Positions 46,461-55,927 of a stretch of DNA of 64,000 nucleotides are shown piece after piece (position 1 is the first letter of the stretch; every line of letters starts with the position of its first letter). Location of the stretch: contig CAJXMO010000004.1 in assembly GCA_913056495.1 (NCBI GenBank), forward strand, positions 62,001 through 126,000, given 5' to 3'. The notes under the pieces were generated by a model. That model searched no databases, was not told the DNA's origin, and saw only the letters and a program-made list of their open reading frames with translations. This DNA is from an uncultured Alteromonadaceae bacterium. GTDB lineage: Bacteria; Pseudomonadota; Gammaproteobacteria; Enterobacterales; Alteromonadaceae. A program made the position numbers and the translations under genes.

Positions 46461-47213
46461 TTAAGTGCCAACACCAAAACTGGTTGCCAGTGTACCCATA
46501 GTTAAGTTCCAACCATCAACCAGTACAAACAACATGAGTTTAAATGGCAGAGATACCATCATAGGCGATAACATCATCATACCCATAGCCATTAAAACAG
46601 ACGCTACAACCAAATCCAGAATCAAAAATGGAATAAACAGCATAAAGCCAATTTGAAAGGCGGTTTTGAGTTCACTGGTCACAAACGCGGGTATCAATAC
46701 CCGCATAGGAACATCTTCCGGACCGTCTAACCCCTGATATCCCGCAATTTCGGCAAATGTCGCGATATCTTTTACCCGAGTCTGCTGAAGCATAAACGCT
46801 TTCATCGGCTCCTGTGCTTTAGCGAAAGCTTCTTTTGCGGTTAAATCTTCAGCTATATATGGCTGTACCGCTTCATCATTAACTTGTTCAAGTACAGGAC
46901 TCATGATGAAAAAAGTCAAGAATAAGGCGATGCCAACCAAGACCTGATTAGGCGGAGAAGATTGTAAACCAATCGCTTGGCGCAGTATCCCAAGTACAAT
47001 AATAATTCGCGTAAAAGAAGTCATCATAATAACAATGGCGGGTAAAAAACTCAGCATTGTCATTAAGGCCAAGACCTGAAGACTAATCAAATAGTCCTGT
47101 CCGCCGTCGGCATTATCAGTCACTGTAATCGCTGGGATACCCGGCTCAGCCATTAAAGATGGGCTTAACAGCAGACCAAAAATTAAAATCCAAACAGGGT
47201 TAAGTTTACGCAT
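46461..47213 (-). CDS. fliP: Flagellar export gate protein FliP
   Basis: A 250-residue protein (E. coli 245) with a cleavable signal peptide (about 1-22, [15 protein letters not shown]) followed by the pentamer-forming FliP core: [78 protein letters not shown] and [26 protein letters not shown]. These last two are FliP family signatures. It lies between fliO and fliQ. Confidence 0.97.
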   Translation of the reverse strand: MRKLNPVWILIFGLLLSPSLMAEPGIPAITVTDNADGGQDYLISLQVLALMTMLSFLPAIVIMMTSFTRIIIVLGILRQAIGLQSSPPNQVLVGIALFLTFFIMSPVLEQVNDEAVQPYIAEDLTAKEAFAKAQEPMKAFMLQQTRVKDIATFAEIAGYQGLDGPEDVPMRVLIPAFVTSELKTAFQIGFMLFIPFLILDLVVASVLMAMGMMMLSPMMVSLPFKLMLFVLVDGWNLTMGTLATSFGVGT

Positions 47214-47219
47214 AAGAAC

Positions 47220-47606
47220 CTAATCATTATTATGTTTATTATTGGGCTGCATAAATTTACTCAAGGTTTGCTTAAAGTCCTGATTGGTTATTTCAATGGG
47301 CTCTTCAAGCGTTTTGATTAAATTGATTGAGTGCGCCGTGACGCCTAAAACCAGTTGTTCGTTACCTACTTCCACTATCATAATTTTTTCACGACCGGAA
47401 ACAGGTAACACTGAAATCACCTTCATTCCGGCTGACTTCATCTGCATAAAATTAGTTTTTTTAGCCAGCCCTGCCAGTAAATAAATGACCACCACCATAA
47501 TCACCAAACCGATTAATAATGTCGGAATTGTGCTGGCAATATCCGGTGATTGCGCAAATACAAGCGGGCTGAATAACAAACAGGCTAAGGCGAGGCTTTT
47601 TGACAT
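47220..47606 (-). CDS. fliO: Flagellar biosynthetic protein FliO
   Basis: A 128-residue small membrane protein with an apparent signal peptide (about 1-18), one membrane helix (about 27-46, TLLIGLVIMVVVIYLLAGLA) and a cytosolic FliO domain (VISVLPVSGREKIMIVEVGNEQLVLGVTAHSINLIKTL). It helps FliP assemble. The start codon overlaps the fliN stop (TAATG). Confidence 0.93.
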   Translation of the reverse strand: MSKSLALACLLFSPLVFAQSPDIASTIPTLLIGLVIMVVVIYLLAGLAKKTNFMQMKSAGMKVISVLPVSGREKIMIVEVGNEQLVLGVTAHSINLIKTLEEPIEITNQDFKQTLSKFMQPNNKHNND

Positions 47607-48007
47607 TATTTAAGCTTTTTAATCCGTTCTATCTGACTGATGACATCGGTGAGACGAATACCAAACTTGTCGTTTACAACAACCACTTCACCGTGAGCAA
47701 TCAAAGTACCGTTTACCAGTACATCCAATGGTTCACCGGCCACTCTGTCCAACTCGACCACAGAGCCCTGATTAAGCTGCAACAAATTACGAATACTAAT
47801 TTTACTGCGCCCGACTTCCATTGAAATCGTCACCGGGATATCTAAAATCGTATCCAGTTTACGTTTTTCTTCAGCTGTAATAGGCGCGCCTTCGTCACTC
47901 AGCTCTTCTAACTCTGCAACCTGAGGCTGGTTTTCTGCTTCAGCCTGTTGTTCGGACTCAGCTTGCTCGGCCATGGCCGCAGCCCAATCATCCATCTCAT
48001 CTGCCAT
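47606..48007 (-). CDS. fliN: Flagellar motor switch protein FliN
   Basis: A 133-residue C-ring protein (E. coli 137). The N-terminal 50 residues are acidic and Gln/Glu-rich; the C-terminal SpoA domain is well conserved (LDIPVTISMEVGRSKISIRNLLQLNQGSVVELDRVAGEPLDVLVNGTLIAHGEVVVVNDKFGIRLTDVIS). It binds FliM and FliH in the switch complex. Its TAA shares an A with the fliO ATG. Confidence 0.96.
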   Translation of the reverse strand: MADEMDDWAAAMAEQAESEQQAEAENQPQVAELEELSDEGAPITAEEKRKLDTILDIPVTISMEVGRSKISIRNLLQLNQGSVVELDRVAGEPLDVLVNGTLIAHGEVVVVNDKFGIRLTDVISQIERIKKLK

Positions 48008-48028
48008 AATTTACTCTCTTCTCAAAAC

Positions 48029-49105
48029 TTAAGAATCAAAATCTTCTAATTCACGAAGTTCTGCTTCTGCATCAATTCTTCGGCCACCACGGGTAACCAT
48101 TTGCAACTCAGATTTAACTGATTGAGGTCGCTTAATTTTTTCACTAATCTGAACCGCAATATTATCCTGAGAACGCCCCATTTTTGCTCTGTATGTTGGT
48201 AAGTCTTCAACAAATACAGTGAGTGTCTCCGGCATTTCAATCGGGATCACATCGCCTGCTTGCAGCTCCATAATTTCAGCTAGGGTTAAATCAAAATCAA
48301 GCAACTTAGCCGCAATATCTACCTTAACATCCATAATTTCATCACGCAGCGCTTTACTCCAGCGTAAATCCGTATCTTCTTTATCACTTTGAACCCCCGC
48401 ATCCAGCAGTTCGCGGATAGGTTCAAGCATTGAATACGGCAGACAAATATGAAAATCTCCACCACCACCATCCAGCTCGATGTGAAATGAACTAATCACA
48501 ACCACTTCTGTTGGACTTACAATGTTAGCCATTGCCGGGTTCACTTCAGAGTCCAAATACTCAAAAGACACATCCATCACAGGTGCCCAAGCTTCTTTAT
48601 AGTCTTCAAATACAAGTTTAAGCAGCATTTGAATAATTCGGCGTTCTGTTGGGGTAAATTCCCGTCCTTCAATTTTGGCATGATAACGACCGTCACCACC
48701 AAAAAAGTTATCTACCAGTATAAATACCAGACGCGCTTCCATGGTAATCAGCCCCGTACCTTTTAAAGGCCGGAATCTAACCATGTTTAGGCTGGTTGGT
48801 ACAAATAAGGTATGTACATATTCGCCAAACTTTATCATCTGAACGCCGTTAATCGACACTTCAGCGGTACGCCGCATCATATTAAATAAGCTGATACGCA
48901 TATGGCGGGCAAAACGCTCGTTAACAATCTCGAGCGTCGGCATACGACCACGTACAATCCTGTCTTGCGAAGAAAAGTCGTATTCAGACGCTGACGCTAC
49001 GCTACTGCCAGGCGTACCTGCACTTTCTTCTATGTCTTCTTCTTCAACATCATCGACCCCATGTAAGAGGGCATCAATTTCGTCTTGGGATAATAAGTCG
49101 CTCAT
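48029..49105 (-). CDS. fliM: Flagellar motor switch protein FliM
   Basis: A 358-residue switch protein (E. coli 334). The N-terminal CheY-P binding motif LLSQDEIDALLHG (residues 3-15) is intact, so chemotactic switching is expected. The middle CheC-like domain has RIVRGRMPTLEIVNERFARH and TLFVPTSLNMVRFRPLKGTGLI; the C-terminal SpoA domain follows (about 265-340). It is upstream of fliN and downstream of fliL in the same run. Confidence 0.96.
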   Translation of the reverse strand: MSDLLSQDEIDALLHGVDDVEEEDIEESAGTPGSSVASASEYDFSSQDRIVRGRMPTLEIVNERFARHMRISLFNMMRRTAEVSINGVQMIKFGEYVHTLFVPTSLNMVRFRPLKGTGLITMEARLVFILVDNFFGGDGRYHAKIEGREFTPTERRIIQMLLKLVFEDYKEAWAPVMDVSFEYLDSEVNPAMANIVSPTEVVVISSFHIELDGGGGDFHICLPYSMLEPIRELLDAGVQSDKEDTDLRWSKALRDEIMDVKVDIAAKLLDFDLTLAEIMELQAGDVIPIEMPETLTVFVEDLPTYRAKMGRSQDNIAVQISEKIKRPQSVKSELQMVTRGGRRIDAEAELRELEDFDS

Positions 49106-49118
49106 TTACACAGTATCA

Positions 49119-49652
49119 CTATTGCATTACAAAGCCGGTAAACAGCACTTTTTCAATGACAGTTCGACCAGCAATGCTTAACATTTCATCTTGAACAGCT
49201 TTGAGCGCATCGCTTTTTAACGCGTCTTTGCCTGCTGTTGTTCCCAGCTGATCTGCACTTGCACCACTGAAAATTCTTAACAAAGTACCTTCAATTAACG
49301 GGATATGTTTTTTTGCGGTTTCTTCATTTTGCGCGCCCCGAACCAGCATTTGAACTTTAATCTGAACCAGGCGATCACGTTGGGCCCCAGGGACATTAAA
49401 TACAAAAGGTCTAGGCATAGCGACATACAACGCAGACCCTATTTCCACATCACCAGAACCCGATGAAGGTGCAGTGGCCGTCTCATCAAGCGTTTCCATA
49501 ACGGGTTCTGGTTCGCTTGAATCATCGCCCATTAAAAAGAAATAACCCGCCCCAGCGAGTGCTAAAACCAGTACCACACCAATAATAATAAACAACTTGC
49601 CTTTGCCAGATGATTTTTCTTCGACTTCTAGTTCTTCTGCTTCAGCTGCCAT
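49119..49652 (-). CDS. fliL: Flagellar stator-associated protein FliL
   Basis: A 177-residue single-pass membrane protein. Short acidic cytosolic N-terminus, TM helix about 17-38 (KLFIIIGVVLVLALAGAGYFFLMG), a Ser/Glu/Thr linker and the periplasmic FliL domain (YVAMPRPFVFNVPGAQRDRLVQIKVQMLVRG). FliL rings around stators and promotes torque. It precedes fliM by 13 bases; 137 bases separate it from fliK. Confidence 0.93.
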   Translation of the reverse strand: MAAEAEELEVEEKSSGKGKLFIIIGVVLVLALAGAGYFFLMGDDSSEPEPVMETLDETATAPSSGSGDVEIGSALYVAMPRPFVFNVPGAQRDRLVQIKVQMLVRGAQNEETAKKHIPLIEGTLLRIFSGASADQLGTTAGKDALKSDALKAVQDEMLSIAGRTVIEKVLFTGFVMQ

Positions 49653-49789
49653 TTTTAATCTCCAGTATTACCCATTATGATTTTTATCATATTCATTATC
49701 ACTGAGTATAACAGCAAAATAAATCAATTGGGTTGCTTTGAATTTGTTAATTGCTTATTAAGCAATCAGTTACCCTGTATTTAATTGAC

Positions 49790-52162
49790 CTAAGCATAAT
49801 AATCGACCGCGCCAACATGGCCGTTAGTGATATTTTGTTCAACGACAACTTCATTTGATTCTGTCTCTGCGTCATGCGACTGGCCCGCTAAACCTTGACC
49901 TGAGCCTTTTCCGGATTGAGTTTCACCACCTTGCTGATGACCCTGTTCGGAGACACTGGATTCACCCAGTTGAATACCCTGCTGCTCTAATAACTCTTTT
50001 AATTTAGGCACTGACTGGTCTAAAACATCTTTCGCCTGCTGGTTTTGCACCACAATGCTTACACTGGCCTGATCGCCATTCATGCTTACTTTAATTTGCA
50101 TGCTACCCAGTTCCGGCGGATCAATACGAATTTCGGCTGACTGCATTCGGCTGTTTATCATATAACGTACCGAATCATTTAACTGTCCGGGTGCATCATT
50201 TTTAGTTAAATTAATTTGCTCTTTTATCTGCTGGTGTATGCTTTGTTGTTTATCAACTGTTTTTTCAGCCTGCAGAACTTGTTCTTGCTTCTGCACCTGC
50301 TGAGTTACCTGAGCATGAGACACTTTAGTATCAGCCACAGATTCCTGAGAGGATTTACTCTGCGCCTGATTCACTTGCTGATTTAATGTTTCCTGATTAA
50401 CAGACTGGCGATTGGACACATCAGATAATACGGATTCTTTCACTGCCTCTTTAGAAACTTCTTTATTTGATTCAGCCTGAGTTTCTTTGCTTATATTTTC
50501 TTTACTGACATTTGGTGAAGGCTTTGTGTTTTCAGATTTAGCATTCGACTCAACGGATTTAGCAGCACTATCCGGTTTTTGATTAACAGTTTCATTATCA
50601 CTTTGGGCTACAGCTTGATTATCAATTTGCTGACTGCCCGCTAAATTATCGGAAGTTTGTTTTTCCTTAGTAGTCAGATGCTCTGCAAAGGGTTCAGAGT
50701 TTTTTCTGCTCTGTTCCGCATTCTGGTTTTTAGCTGGTTTATTTGTTTGACTGGTCAGCTGCTCACTTTGCTCTTCTCCCTGTTTTAAATTGCTACTGTC
50801 CTGATTTTGCTGAGCCGATTTAGCAGACTCAATCACGTCAACAGCAGATTCATTTTGGGATTGGACTTTTTGATTAGCCGAGCTTGAGTCCTCTTTCTGG
50901 GCTCTTTTTTGCTGCTCAATTGACGTTTGCTTAAGTTCAGACTGCTCTAGCTTAACATCATCTGTATTTTTGCTTGATTTCTGTTCCTTGTGATGAATTT
51001 CATTCACCACAACACCTTTGCTATCGTTTAACTGAGCAGTATTTTTACTGCTGATGTTATCGCCTTTGCCTTTTTCGGCTGCTTGGCTATCAGCGGATTT
51101 TGAATTGGCTGAAATATCTTTAACTACTTCAGCTTTACTGTCAGTCGAAACAGAGCCTGAGGATTTAACAGAGGCTTTGCTTTGCGCGTCACTGGCTATT
51201 TTTTCGCCATTCGTTTTGGCTAACGTATCTTGCTTAAGAGCCTTTTCTGCCGAATCTGGCTGACTGGCTTGGTCGGCTTGCTTTTGTTTTATGTTATCAA
51301 GTGTTTCGACAAATTTATCTGAGTTATTTTCTGCCTGCGTGGCTTTTTTATCAGTCAATTTTTCATTATTCAGACTGGTTTTAGCTGTTTCTGCGTCGGT
51401 GAGCTTGGGCGCTACTTGTTTGTCTGACTGAGTTTTTAACGCAGAAAGCACATCGCCAGACTCAGTCGATTCTCCTTTTTCAGCAGATGTTTTTGCTGTG
51501 CCACTATTTAAAATAATATCGGTGGCTTTATCACCTGAAATTTTGTCAGTTGACAGTTTACTGTCTGCACGTACCGGCTGATTTAATTCTGCCTTGCTTG
51601 ATTTTGAACTTTGTAAAAAGTTTAGAAAGTCAAAATCATCCGCGTCTAGTTCAGATTCATCTTGCTTGAGCTTAAAATGAGCTTGTAAATCTGCATCAGA
51701 GTTTTGCGGCTTGAGCGGCTTTTGCGAATCAACAGCTTGCTTAACTGAGTCTTTTTGAACTTTAACTAATTTATCAGCATCCTGCTTTTCGGGCGTTTTG
51801 TCTTCAATCGCCTGTGATTGATTATTTGAATTTACCCTTTGTTCTTTTGCATAGTCTGGCGCTGACTGACTTGTTTGTTTATTGTATTGTTGAGTGCTTT
51901 TTTCCGCAGATGAGACTGGTTCCTGTGTACCAGAAGGTTGTTTTTTTGACGGTTCGCTATCGGTTGCCGTCTCATTTTTTGATTTGGTATTTTCAGCTGT
52001 GGATTGAGTCTGAGTTTGACGGGCATTTTTTACATTATGCGCTTTTAAAATATCCGAAAAATCCTGTTCCGATTGCAAAGTACGAGTGTCTTGGGAGGCA
52101 GGTTTAACTGCATTTTTGACTGAAGCGGCAACATTTGTCGGGACACTGGCAAGATACTGCAT
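49790..52162 (-). CDS. fliK: Flagellar hook-length control protein FliK, unusually long
   Basis: A 790-residue protein, about twice E. coli FliK (375). The first 640 residues are low complexity, rich in Gln, Ser, Lys, Asp, Asn and Glu, and look disordered. The C-terminal Flg_hook domain (about 640-760) is conserved: NDSVRYMINSRMQSAEIRIDPPELGSMQIKVSMNGDQASVSIVVQNQQAKDVLDQSVPKLKELL. FliK is secreted during hook assembly; its length sets hook length and its C-domain switches FlhB. The position between fliJ and fliL confirms identity. A 140-base gap before it and 137 after suggest it may have its own promoter. Confidence 0.92.
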   Translation of the reverse strand: MQYLASVPTNVAASVKNAVKPASQDTRTLQSEQDFSDILKAHNVKNARQTQTQSTAENTKSKNETATDSEPSKKQPSGTQEPVSSAEKSTQQYNKQTSQSAPDYAKEQRVNSNNQSQAIEDKTPEKQDADKLVKVQKDSVKQAVDSQKPLKPQNSDADLQAHFKLKQDESELDADDFDFLNFLQSSKSSKAELNQPVRADSKLSTDKISGDKATDIILNSGTAKTSAEKGESTESGDVLSALKTQSDKQVAPKLTDAETAKTSLNNEKLTDKKATQAENNSDKFVETLDNIKQKQADQASQPDSAEKALKQDTLAKTNGEKIASDAQSKASVKSSGSVSTDSKAEVVKDISANSKSADSQAAEKGKGDNISSKNTAQLNDSKGVVVNEIHHKEQKSSKNTDDVKLEQSELKQTSIEQQKRAQKEDSSSANQKVQSQNESAVDVIESAKSAQQNQDSSNLKQGEEQSEQLTSQTNKPAKNQNAEQSRKNSEPFAEHLTTKEKQTSDNLAGSQQIDNQAVAQSDNETVNQKPDSAAKSVESNAKSENTKPSPNVSKENISKETQAESNKEVSKEAVKESVLSDVSNRQSVNQETLNQQVNQAQSKSSQESVADTKVSHAQVTQQVQKQEQVLQAEKTVDKQQSIHQQIKEQINLTKNDAPGQLNDSVRYMINSRMQSAEIRIDPPELGSMQIKVSMNGDQASVSIVVQNQQAKDVLDQSVPKLKELLEQQGIQLGESSVSEQGHQQGGETQSGKGSGQGLAGQSHDAETESNEVVVEQNITNGHVGAVDYYA

Positions 52163-52252
52163 AAATTGTTTCCTATATCAAAACAAAAATCGAATAAATT
52201 CTATAAATTCGTCAGCTTACATACGTTTTTTTGACGCTTGAGCTGAACTTAC

Positions 52253-52271
52253 AGGTTATTTTCAATAACCT
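52253..52271. repeat. Short inverted repeat upstream of fliK
   Basis: AGGTTATT-TTC-AATAACCT, eight-base perfect arms, in the 139-base gap between fliJ and fliK. There is no T-tract after it on the minus strand. It may be a weak transcript-end hairpin for fliJ. Confidence 0.4.
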
Positions 52272-52301
52272 TCAAGATTTATACCAATTTGCTAAAAAGG
52301 A

Positions 52302-52736
52302 TTAATTTCGGAAAAATTGGTTTTGCGAGAACTCATCCAGGATAAATTGTTCCTGCTTGTCTTGTCTGACCTGCTCTGCCTGCTCTTTTCTTTCTAGCAG
52401 TAATTCAAGTGATTTTCGTTTTCTTTGTTGTTGCAACCAGAGTGCACGCCTTTGCTCAACGACTTTGTTAGCTTTTTGGATATTCCCTCTTTGTTGTGTG
52501 CAAGCTCTATCTAATTGAGCGATAAAGGTTTGAAAACGTGAAAGATGTTCAGGGCTGATACCACCTTGCCCATTATTTTGCATATTCTGAATGTACTCAT
52601 GCTGATGCTGTTCGAGTGAGGTCAGTTTTTCATTTTGAGCATTTAAATCCTGCTGAGCCTCTGCAAATTGCAAAGCCAGTTTATCTTCTTTTTTCTGCTC
52701 GTTTTCAGCAATGAGTTTAAGTTGGCTGTATTTCAT
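52302..52736 (-). CDS. fliJ: Flagellar chaperone FliJ
   Basis: A 144-residue, highly charged, all-helical coiled-coil protein (E. coli 147). FliJ couples the FliI ATPase to FlhA and escorts export substrates. The helix runs through QLKLIAENEQKKEDKLALQFAEAQQDLNAQNEKL to KSLELLLERKEQAEQVRQDKQEQFILDE. The frame is open into the end of fliI as far as 52784, but the ATG at 52736, two bases after the fliI stop, gives the family length and N-terminus. Confidence 0.9.
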   Translation of the reverse strand: MKYSQLKLIAENEQKKEDKLALQFAEAQQDLNAQNEKLTSLEQHQHEYIQNMQNNGQGGISPEHLSRFQTFIAQLDRACTQQRGNIQKANKVVEQRRALWLQQQRKRKSLELLLERKEQAEQVRQDKQEQFILDEFSQNQFFRN

Positions 52737-52738
52737 AA

Positions 52739-54070
52739 TCAGGCTCTGAAGGCGCTGGTCAGGGCAGCCAGCTGAGTTAAACAATCATCATAAGTTATGA
52801 CGTCTTTCATACCCTGTTGTAAAAATTTATCCATTTTGGGTTTAATTTTAATCGCAGCGTCAATACCCGGATCACTGCCTTTGGTATAAGCGCCGATGGA
52901 AATCAAATCTTTACTGTTTTGATAATTCGAATACAGCTGTTTAACGATTCTGGCTTGCTGCTGATGCTCTTCGCTGGTGACAGCCGGCATCACCCGGCTA
53001 ATGGATTTAGCCACATCAATCGCCGGATAATGACCTTCATCTGCCAACTCGCGGGATAATACGATATGCCCGTCTAAAATCGCTCTGGATGCATCAGCTA
53101 TCGGATCCTGCATATCATCACCTTCAGATAACACAGTAAAAAATGCCGTAATTGAGCCCTGTCCGTCTCCTCCGTTACCAGCTCTTTCCACTAATGCCGG
53201 CAATTTGGCAAATACCGAAGGCGGATAGCCTTTTGTAGCTGGCGGCTCTCCGACTGCCAGCGCAATTTCACGCTGAGCCTGTGCATATCGGGTTATAGAA
53301 TCAATTAAAAGTAATACGTTCAGCCCTTGATCTCTGAAATATTCAGCAACTGTCAGTGCTGTTTCACAACCTTTTAAACGCATTAAAGGCGCATTATCAG
53401 CTGGTGCTGCAACCACGACCGCTCTTTTTCGACCTGCTTCTCCCAAAATTTCTTCGATGAATTCTTTAACTTCCCGGCCACGTTCACCAATCAGGCCCAC
53501 CACAATTACATCCGCAGCAGTGCCACGAGTCATCATGCCCAAAAGCACACTTTTACCAACACCCGAGCCAGCAAATAAACCAATTCGCTGACCCATTCCG
53601 ACCGTCAGCATACTATTAATGGCTCGAATGCCCACATCCAGAGGTTGATTAATGGGTTTGCGGTTAAGTGGATTTAATTTACTGGCAGGCAGGTTGTTTT
53701 CGGATGTACTCGGCATTTTACCCAGATTATCAATCGGCTGACCTCGGGCATCCAGTACCCGACCTAATAAATCCATGCTCAGTTGGAGCTGGTCTTTGTG
53801 AGCAACCGGAATGACTTTTGCGCCAGGTAAAATCCCCTGCACATTATCCGATGGCATTAGGTAGATTTTATCTTCTTCAAACCCAACCACTTCAGCATCA
53901 ATAAAGCCAGTGCTGGATTCAACCATGCATAAACTGCCAACAGCAGCCTGACAGCCAATCGCCTCAAGGGTAAGTCCAATTACACGGGTTAAACGACCTG
54001 CCACTTTAGGTTTGCTCTGGCCTATGTGATTTTGATATTGATTTAACCGCTGACTTAAATTCAGGCTCAT
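52739..54070 (-). CDS. fliI: Flagellum-specific ATPase FliI
   Basis: A 443-residue ATPase (E. coli 457) related to F1-beta. Walker A is [15 protein letters not shown] near residue 165; Walker B is [19 protein letters not shown]. The export-ATPase signature [20 protein letters not shown] is intact. FliI energises and orders substrate export with FliH and FliJ. The start is 11 bases after the fliH stop. Confidence 0.97.
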   Translation of the reverse strand: MSLNLSQRLNQYQNHIGQSKPKVAGRLTRVIGLTLEAIGCQAAVGSLCMVESSTGFIDAEVVGFEEDKIYLMPSDNVQGILPGAKVIPVAHKDQLQLSMDLLGRVLDARGQPIDNLGKMPSTSENNLPASKLNPLNRKPINQPLDVGIRAINSMLTVGMGQRIGLFAGSGVGKSVLLGMMTRGTAADVIVVGLIGERGREVKEFIEEILGEAGRKRAVVVAAPADNAPLMRLKGCETALTVAEYFRDQGLNVLLLIDSITRYAQAQREIALAVGEPPATKGYPPSVFAKLPALVERAGNGGDGQGSITAFFTVLSEGDDMQDPIADASRAILDGHIVLSRELADEGHYPAIDVAKSISRVMPAVTSEEHQQQARIVKQLYSNYQNSKDLISIGAYTKGSDPGIDAAIKIKPKMDKFLQQGMKDVITYDDCLTQLAALTSAFRA

Positions 54071-54081
54071 GATGCAGTCAC

Positions 54082-54879
54082 CTAATCAGGCTGGTTAATA
54101 AAATTCGCTAATACCTCACTGACTCTTTGCTCAATGGTATAGCTTACCGTCGACAATTCAGTTTTTATTTCGATACCACCCGCTTCGATGTTGGGATCAC
54201 TGAATAATTGCCACTGACGTCTTTGTAATTCTTTTTCACCATAGCTGGACTGAATTAACTCAAAATCGTCCGGGTTCACAAGCAACTGGCACTTCTGAGT
54301 ATTAAAAGGTAAAAATTCGGCTGCTTTTTTGACACTTTGCAAAATAATATCCGGGTTGGTTTTGAGTTCGGTTTGAATGACAGCTTTTGTTAATGCCACC
54401 ACCAGCTCAATCAATTCTTGCTCAACCTGTGCATCCAGCATTTTTAGCGGTTCATCTAATTGACTGATAAGTTGATTCCAGTGGGCGGCTTTTTCTTCCA
54501 TTAAACCAGTTCCACTTTCCAGCCCCTCTTCATGCCCCTGATTTTTCCCTTCTTCAAATCCGGCTTGATAGCCCTGCTCTTGCCCTTCAGCTTCACCTTT
54601 AGTAAAACCTTCGGCTTTACCTTCAGCAAACCCTTCTTCATAAGCAGCCTGACGTATGGCTTCAACATCTTCAATAGTCAGAGGTTTAACTTCTTCCTCG
54701 TCATCATCGGCTTCCGGCGGCTCATAAACCCAGTTATATTTTTTACCTAATGCATTGGTGTAATTATCATCATGCCGCTTTGGATTAGCATCCATTTCGG
54801 GAATATCCCAGGTTTTGGCATCCGAGATAGTTTCATCATCGCGTTTAATGGATTTACGAAATTTAAAGTCATCAGCCAT
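54082..54879 (-). CDS. fliH: Flagellar assembly protein FliH
   Basis: A 265-residue regulator of FliI. The centre carries repeated glycine-spaced helix motifs ([37 protein letters not shown], about residues 80-120), which is the GxxxG-rich region typical of FliH. The C-terminal part resembles the F1 delta subunit ([27 protein letters not shown]). FliH docks the ATPase to FliN. Slightly longer than E. coli FliH (228). Confidence 0.94.
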   Translation of the reverse strand: MADDFKFRKSIKRDDETISDAKTWDIPEMDANPKRHDDNYTNALGKKYNWVYEPPEADDDEEEVKPLTIEDVEAIRQAAYEEGFAEGKAEGFTKGEAEGQEQGYQAGFEEGKNQGHEEGLESGTGLMEEKAAHWNQLISQLDEPLKMLDAQVEQELIELVVALTKAVIQTELKTNPDIILQSVKKAAEFLPFNTQKCQLLVNPDDFELIQSSYGEKELQRRQWQLFSDPNIEAGGIEIKTELSTVSYTIEQRVSEVLANFINQPD

Positions 54880-54898
54880 TTAATGTTAACCCGGTCAA

Positions 54899-55927
54899 TT
54901 ATAAAAATTCTTCGCCGCCACCGCCGCCAAGCATAATTTCACCGGCATCGGCTAAACGTCTGGCAACACTTAACACTTCTTTTTGTGCCGCTTCTACTTC
55001 GCTGATTCTGATTGGCCCCATTGCTTCTAAATCGTCCTGAAGCATCTCTGCTGCACGTTTAGACATGTTCGCCATAATTTTTTCTTTCAGACTTTCATCG
55101 GCCCCTTTAATCGCCGGAAGTAGAATATCCTGCTGAACTTCACGTAGAATGGCCTGAATCCCTCTGTCATCAACATCGGCAAGGTTATCAAAGACAAACA
55201 TAAGGTCTTGAATTTGCTGGCTCATTTCTTCGTCATGTTCGCGGATAGCATCCATTAACTGACCTTCAATATTAGTATCCAGGTAGTTCATAATATCGGC
55301 TGCCGCTTTCAAGCCACCCATTTTAGCAGCTTGCGCACCCGCCTGACCGGCAAATTGTTTTTCCATGATTTCGTTCAGTTCCTGCAATGCTGCTGGCTGA
55401 ACTTCTTCTAAATTGGCAATTCGCATCATTAAATCCAGACGCACTTTTTCGGAGAACTGATTCATGATTTCAGCAGACTGCTCTGGTTCAAGATAAGCCA
55501 GTACTATGGTTTGAATCTGAGGGTGCTCATTACGAATGATATTGGCGACCTGTTTAGAATCCATCCATTTCAACGAATCTAAACCTTTAGCGCCGCTGCC
55601 CATGACTATCTGCTCTATCAGATTGCCCGCTTTATCTTCACCCAGAGCGGCCGTCAGGGCCTTACGAACGAATTCAGTACTTTGGAAACCAATCGTAGAG
55701 AAGCTTTGAATATCATCAATAAAAAGCTTATGAATTGCGGTAATTTTAGCCTGACTAAAGTCATCAATCGACGCCATTGCCATGCCTACTTTCTGTACTT
55801 CTTTTGGCTCCAGGTGTTTCAGAATTTGTGCTGCATCTTCTTCTGACAGACTCAGCAGCAGCACAGCCGCTTTTTCAACACCTTCAAGGCGACTTACATC
55901 AATTTCTTCAATTTCGTTATCAGGCAT
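54899..55927 (-). CDS. fliG: Flagellar motor switch protein FliG
   Basis: A 342-residue rotor protein (E. coli 331). N-domain binding FliF (GVEKAAVLLLSLSEEDAAQIL), middle domain with the EHPQ motif (NEHPQIQTIVLAYL), and a C-domain whose charged torque helix reads DDRGIQAILREVQQDILLPAIKGADESLKEKIMANMSKRAAEMLQDDLEAMGPIR. The ATG overlaps the end of fliF by eight bases, so the two rotor proteins are made in a coupled way. Confidence 0.97.
   Translation of the reverse strand: MPDNEIEEIDVSRLEGVEKAAVLLLSLSEEDAAQILKHLEPKEVQKVGMAMASIDDFSQAKITAIHKLFIDDIQSFSTIGFQSTEFVRKALTAALGEDKAGNLIEQIVMGSGAKGLDSLKWMDSKQVANIIRNEHPQIQTIVLAYLEPEQSAEIMNQFSEKVRLDLMMRIANLEEVQPAALQELNEIMEKQFAGQAGAQAAKMGGLKAAADIMNYLDTNIEGQLMDAIREHDEEMSQQIQDLMFVFDNLADVDDRGIQAILREVQQDILLPAIKGADESLKEKIMANMSKRAAEMLQDDLEAMGPIRISEVEAAQKEVLSVARRLADAGEIMLGGGGGEEFL

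Noticed and set aside
49749..49765. Seven-base inverted repeat after fliK (ATTGCTT/AAGCAAT)
   Set aside because: AT-rich, short and without a T-tract; too weak to call a terminator.
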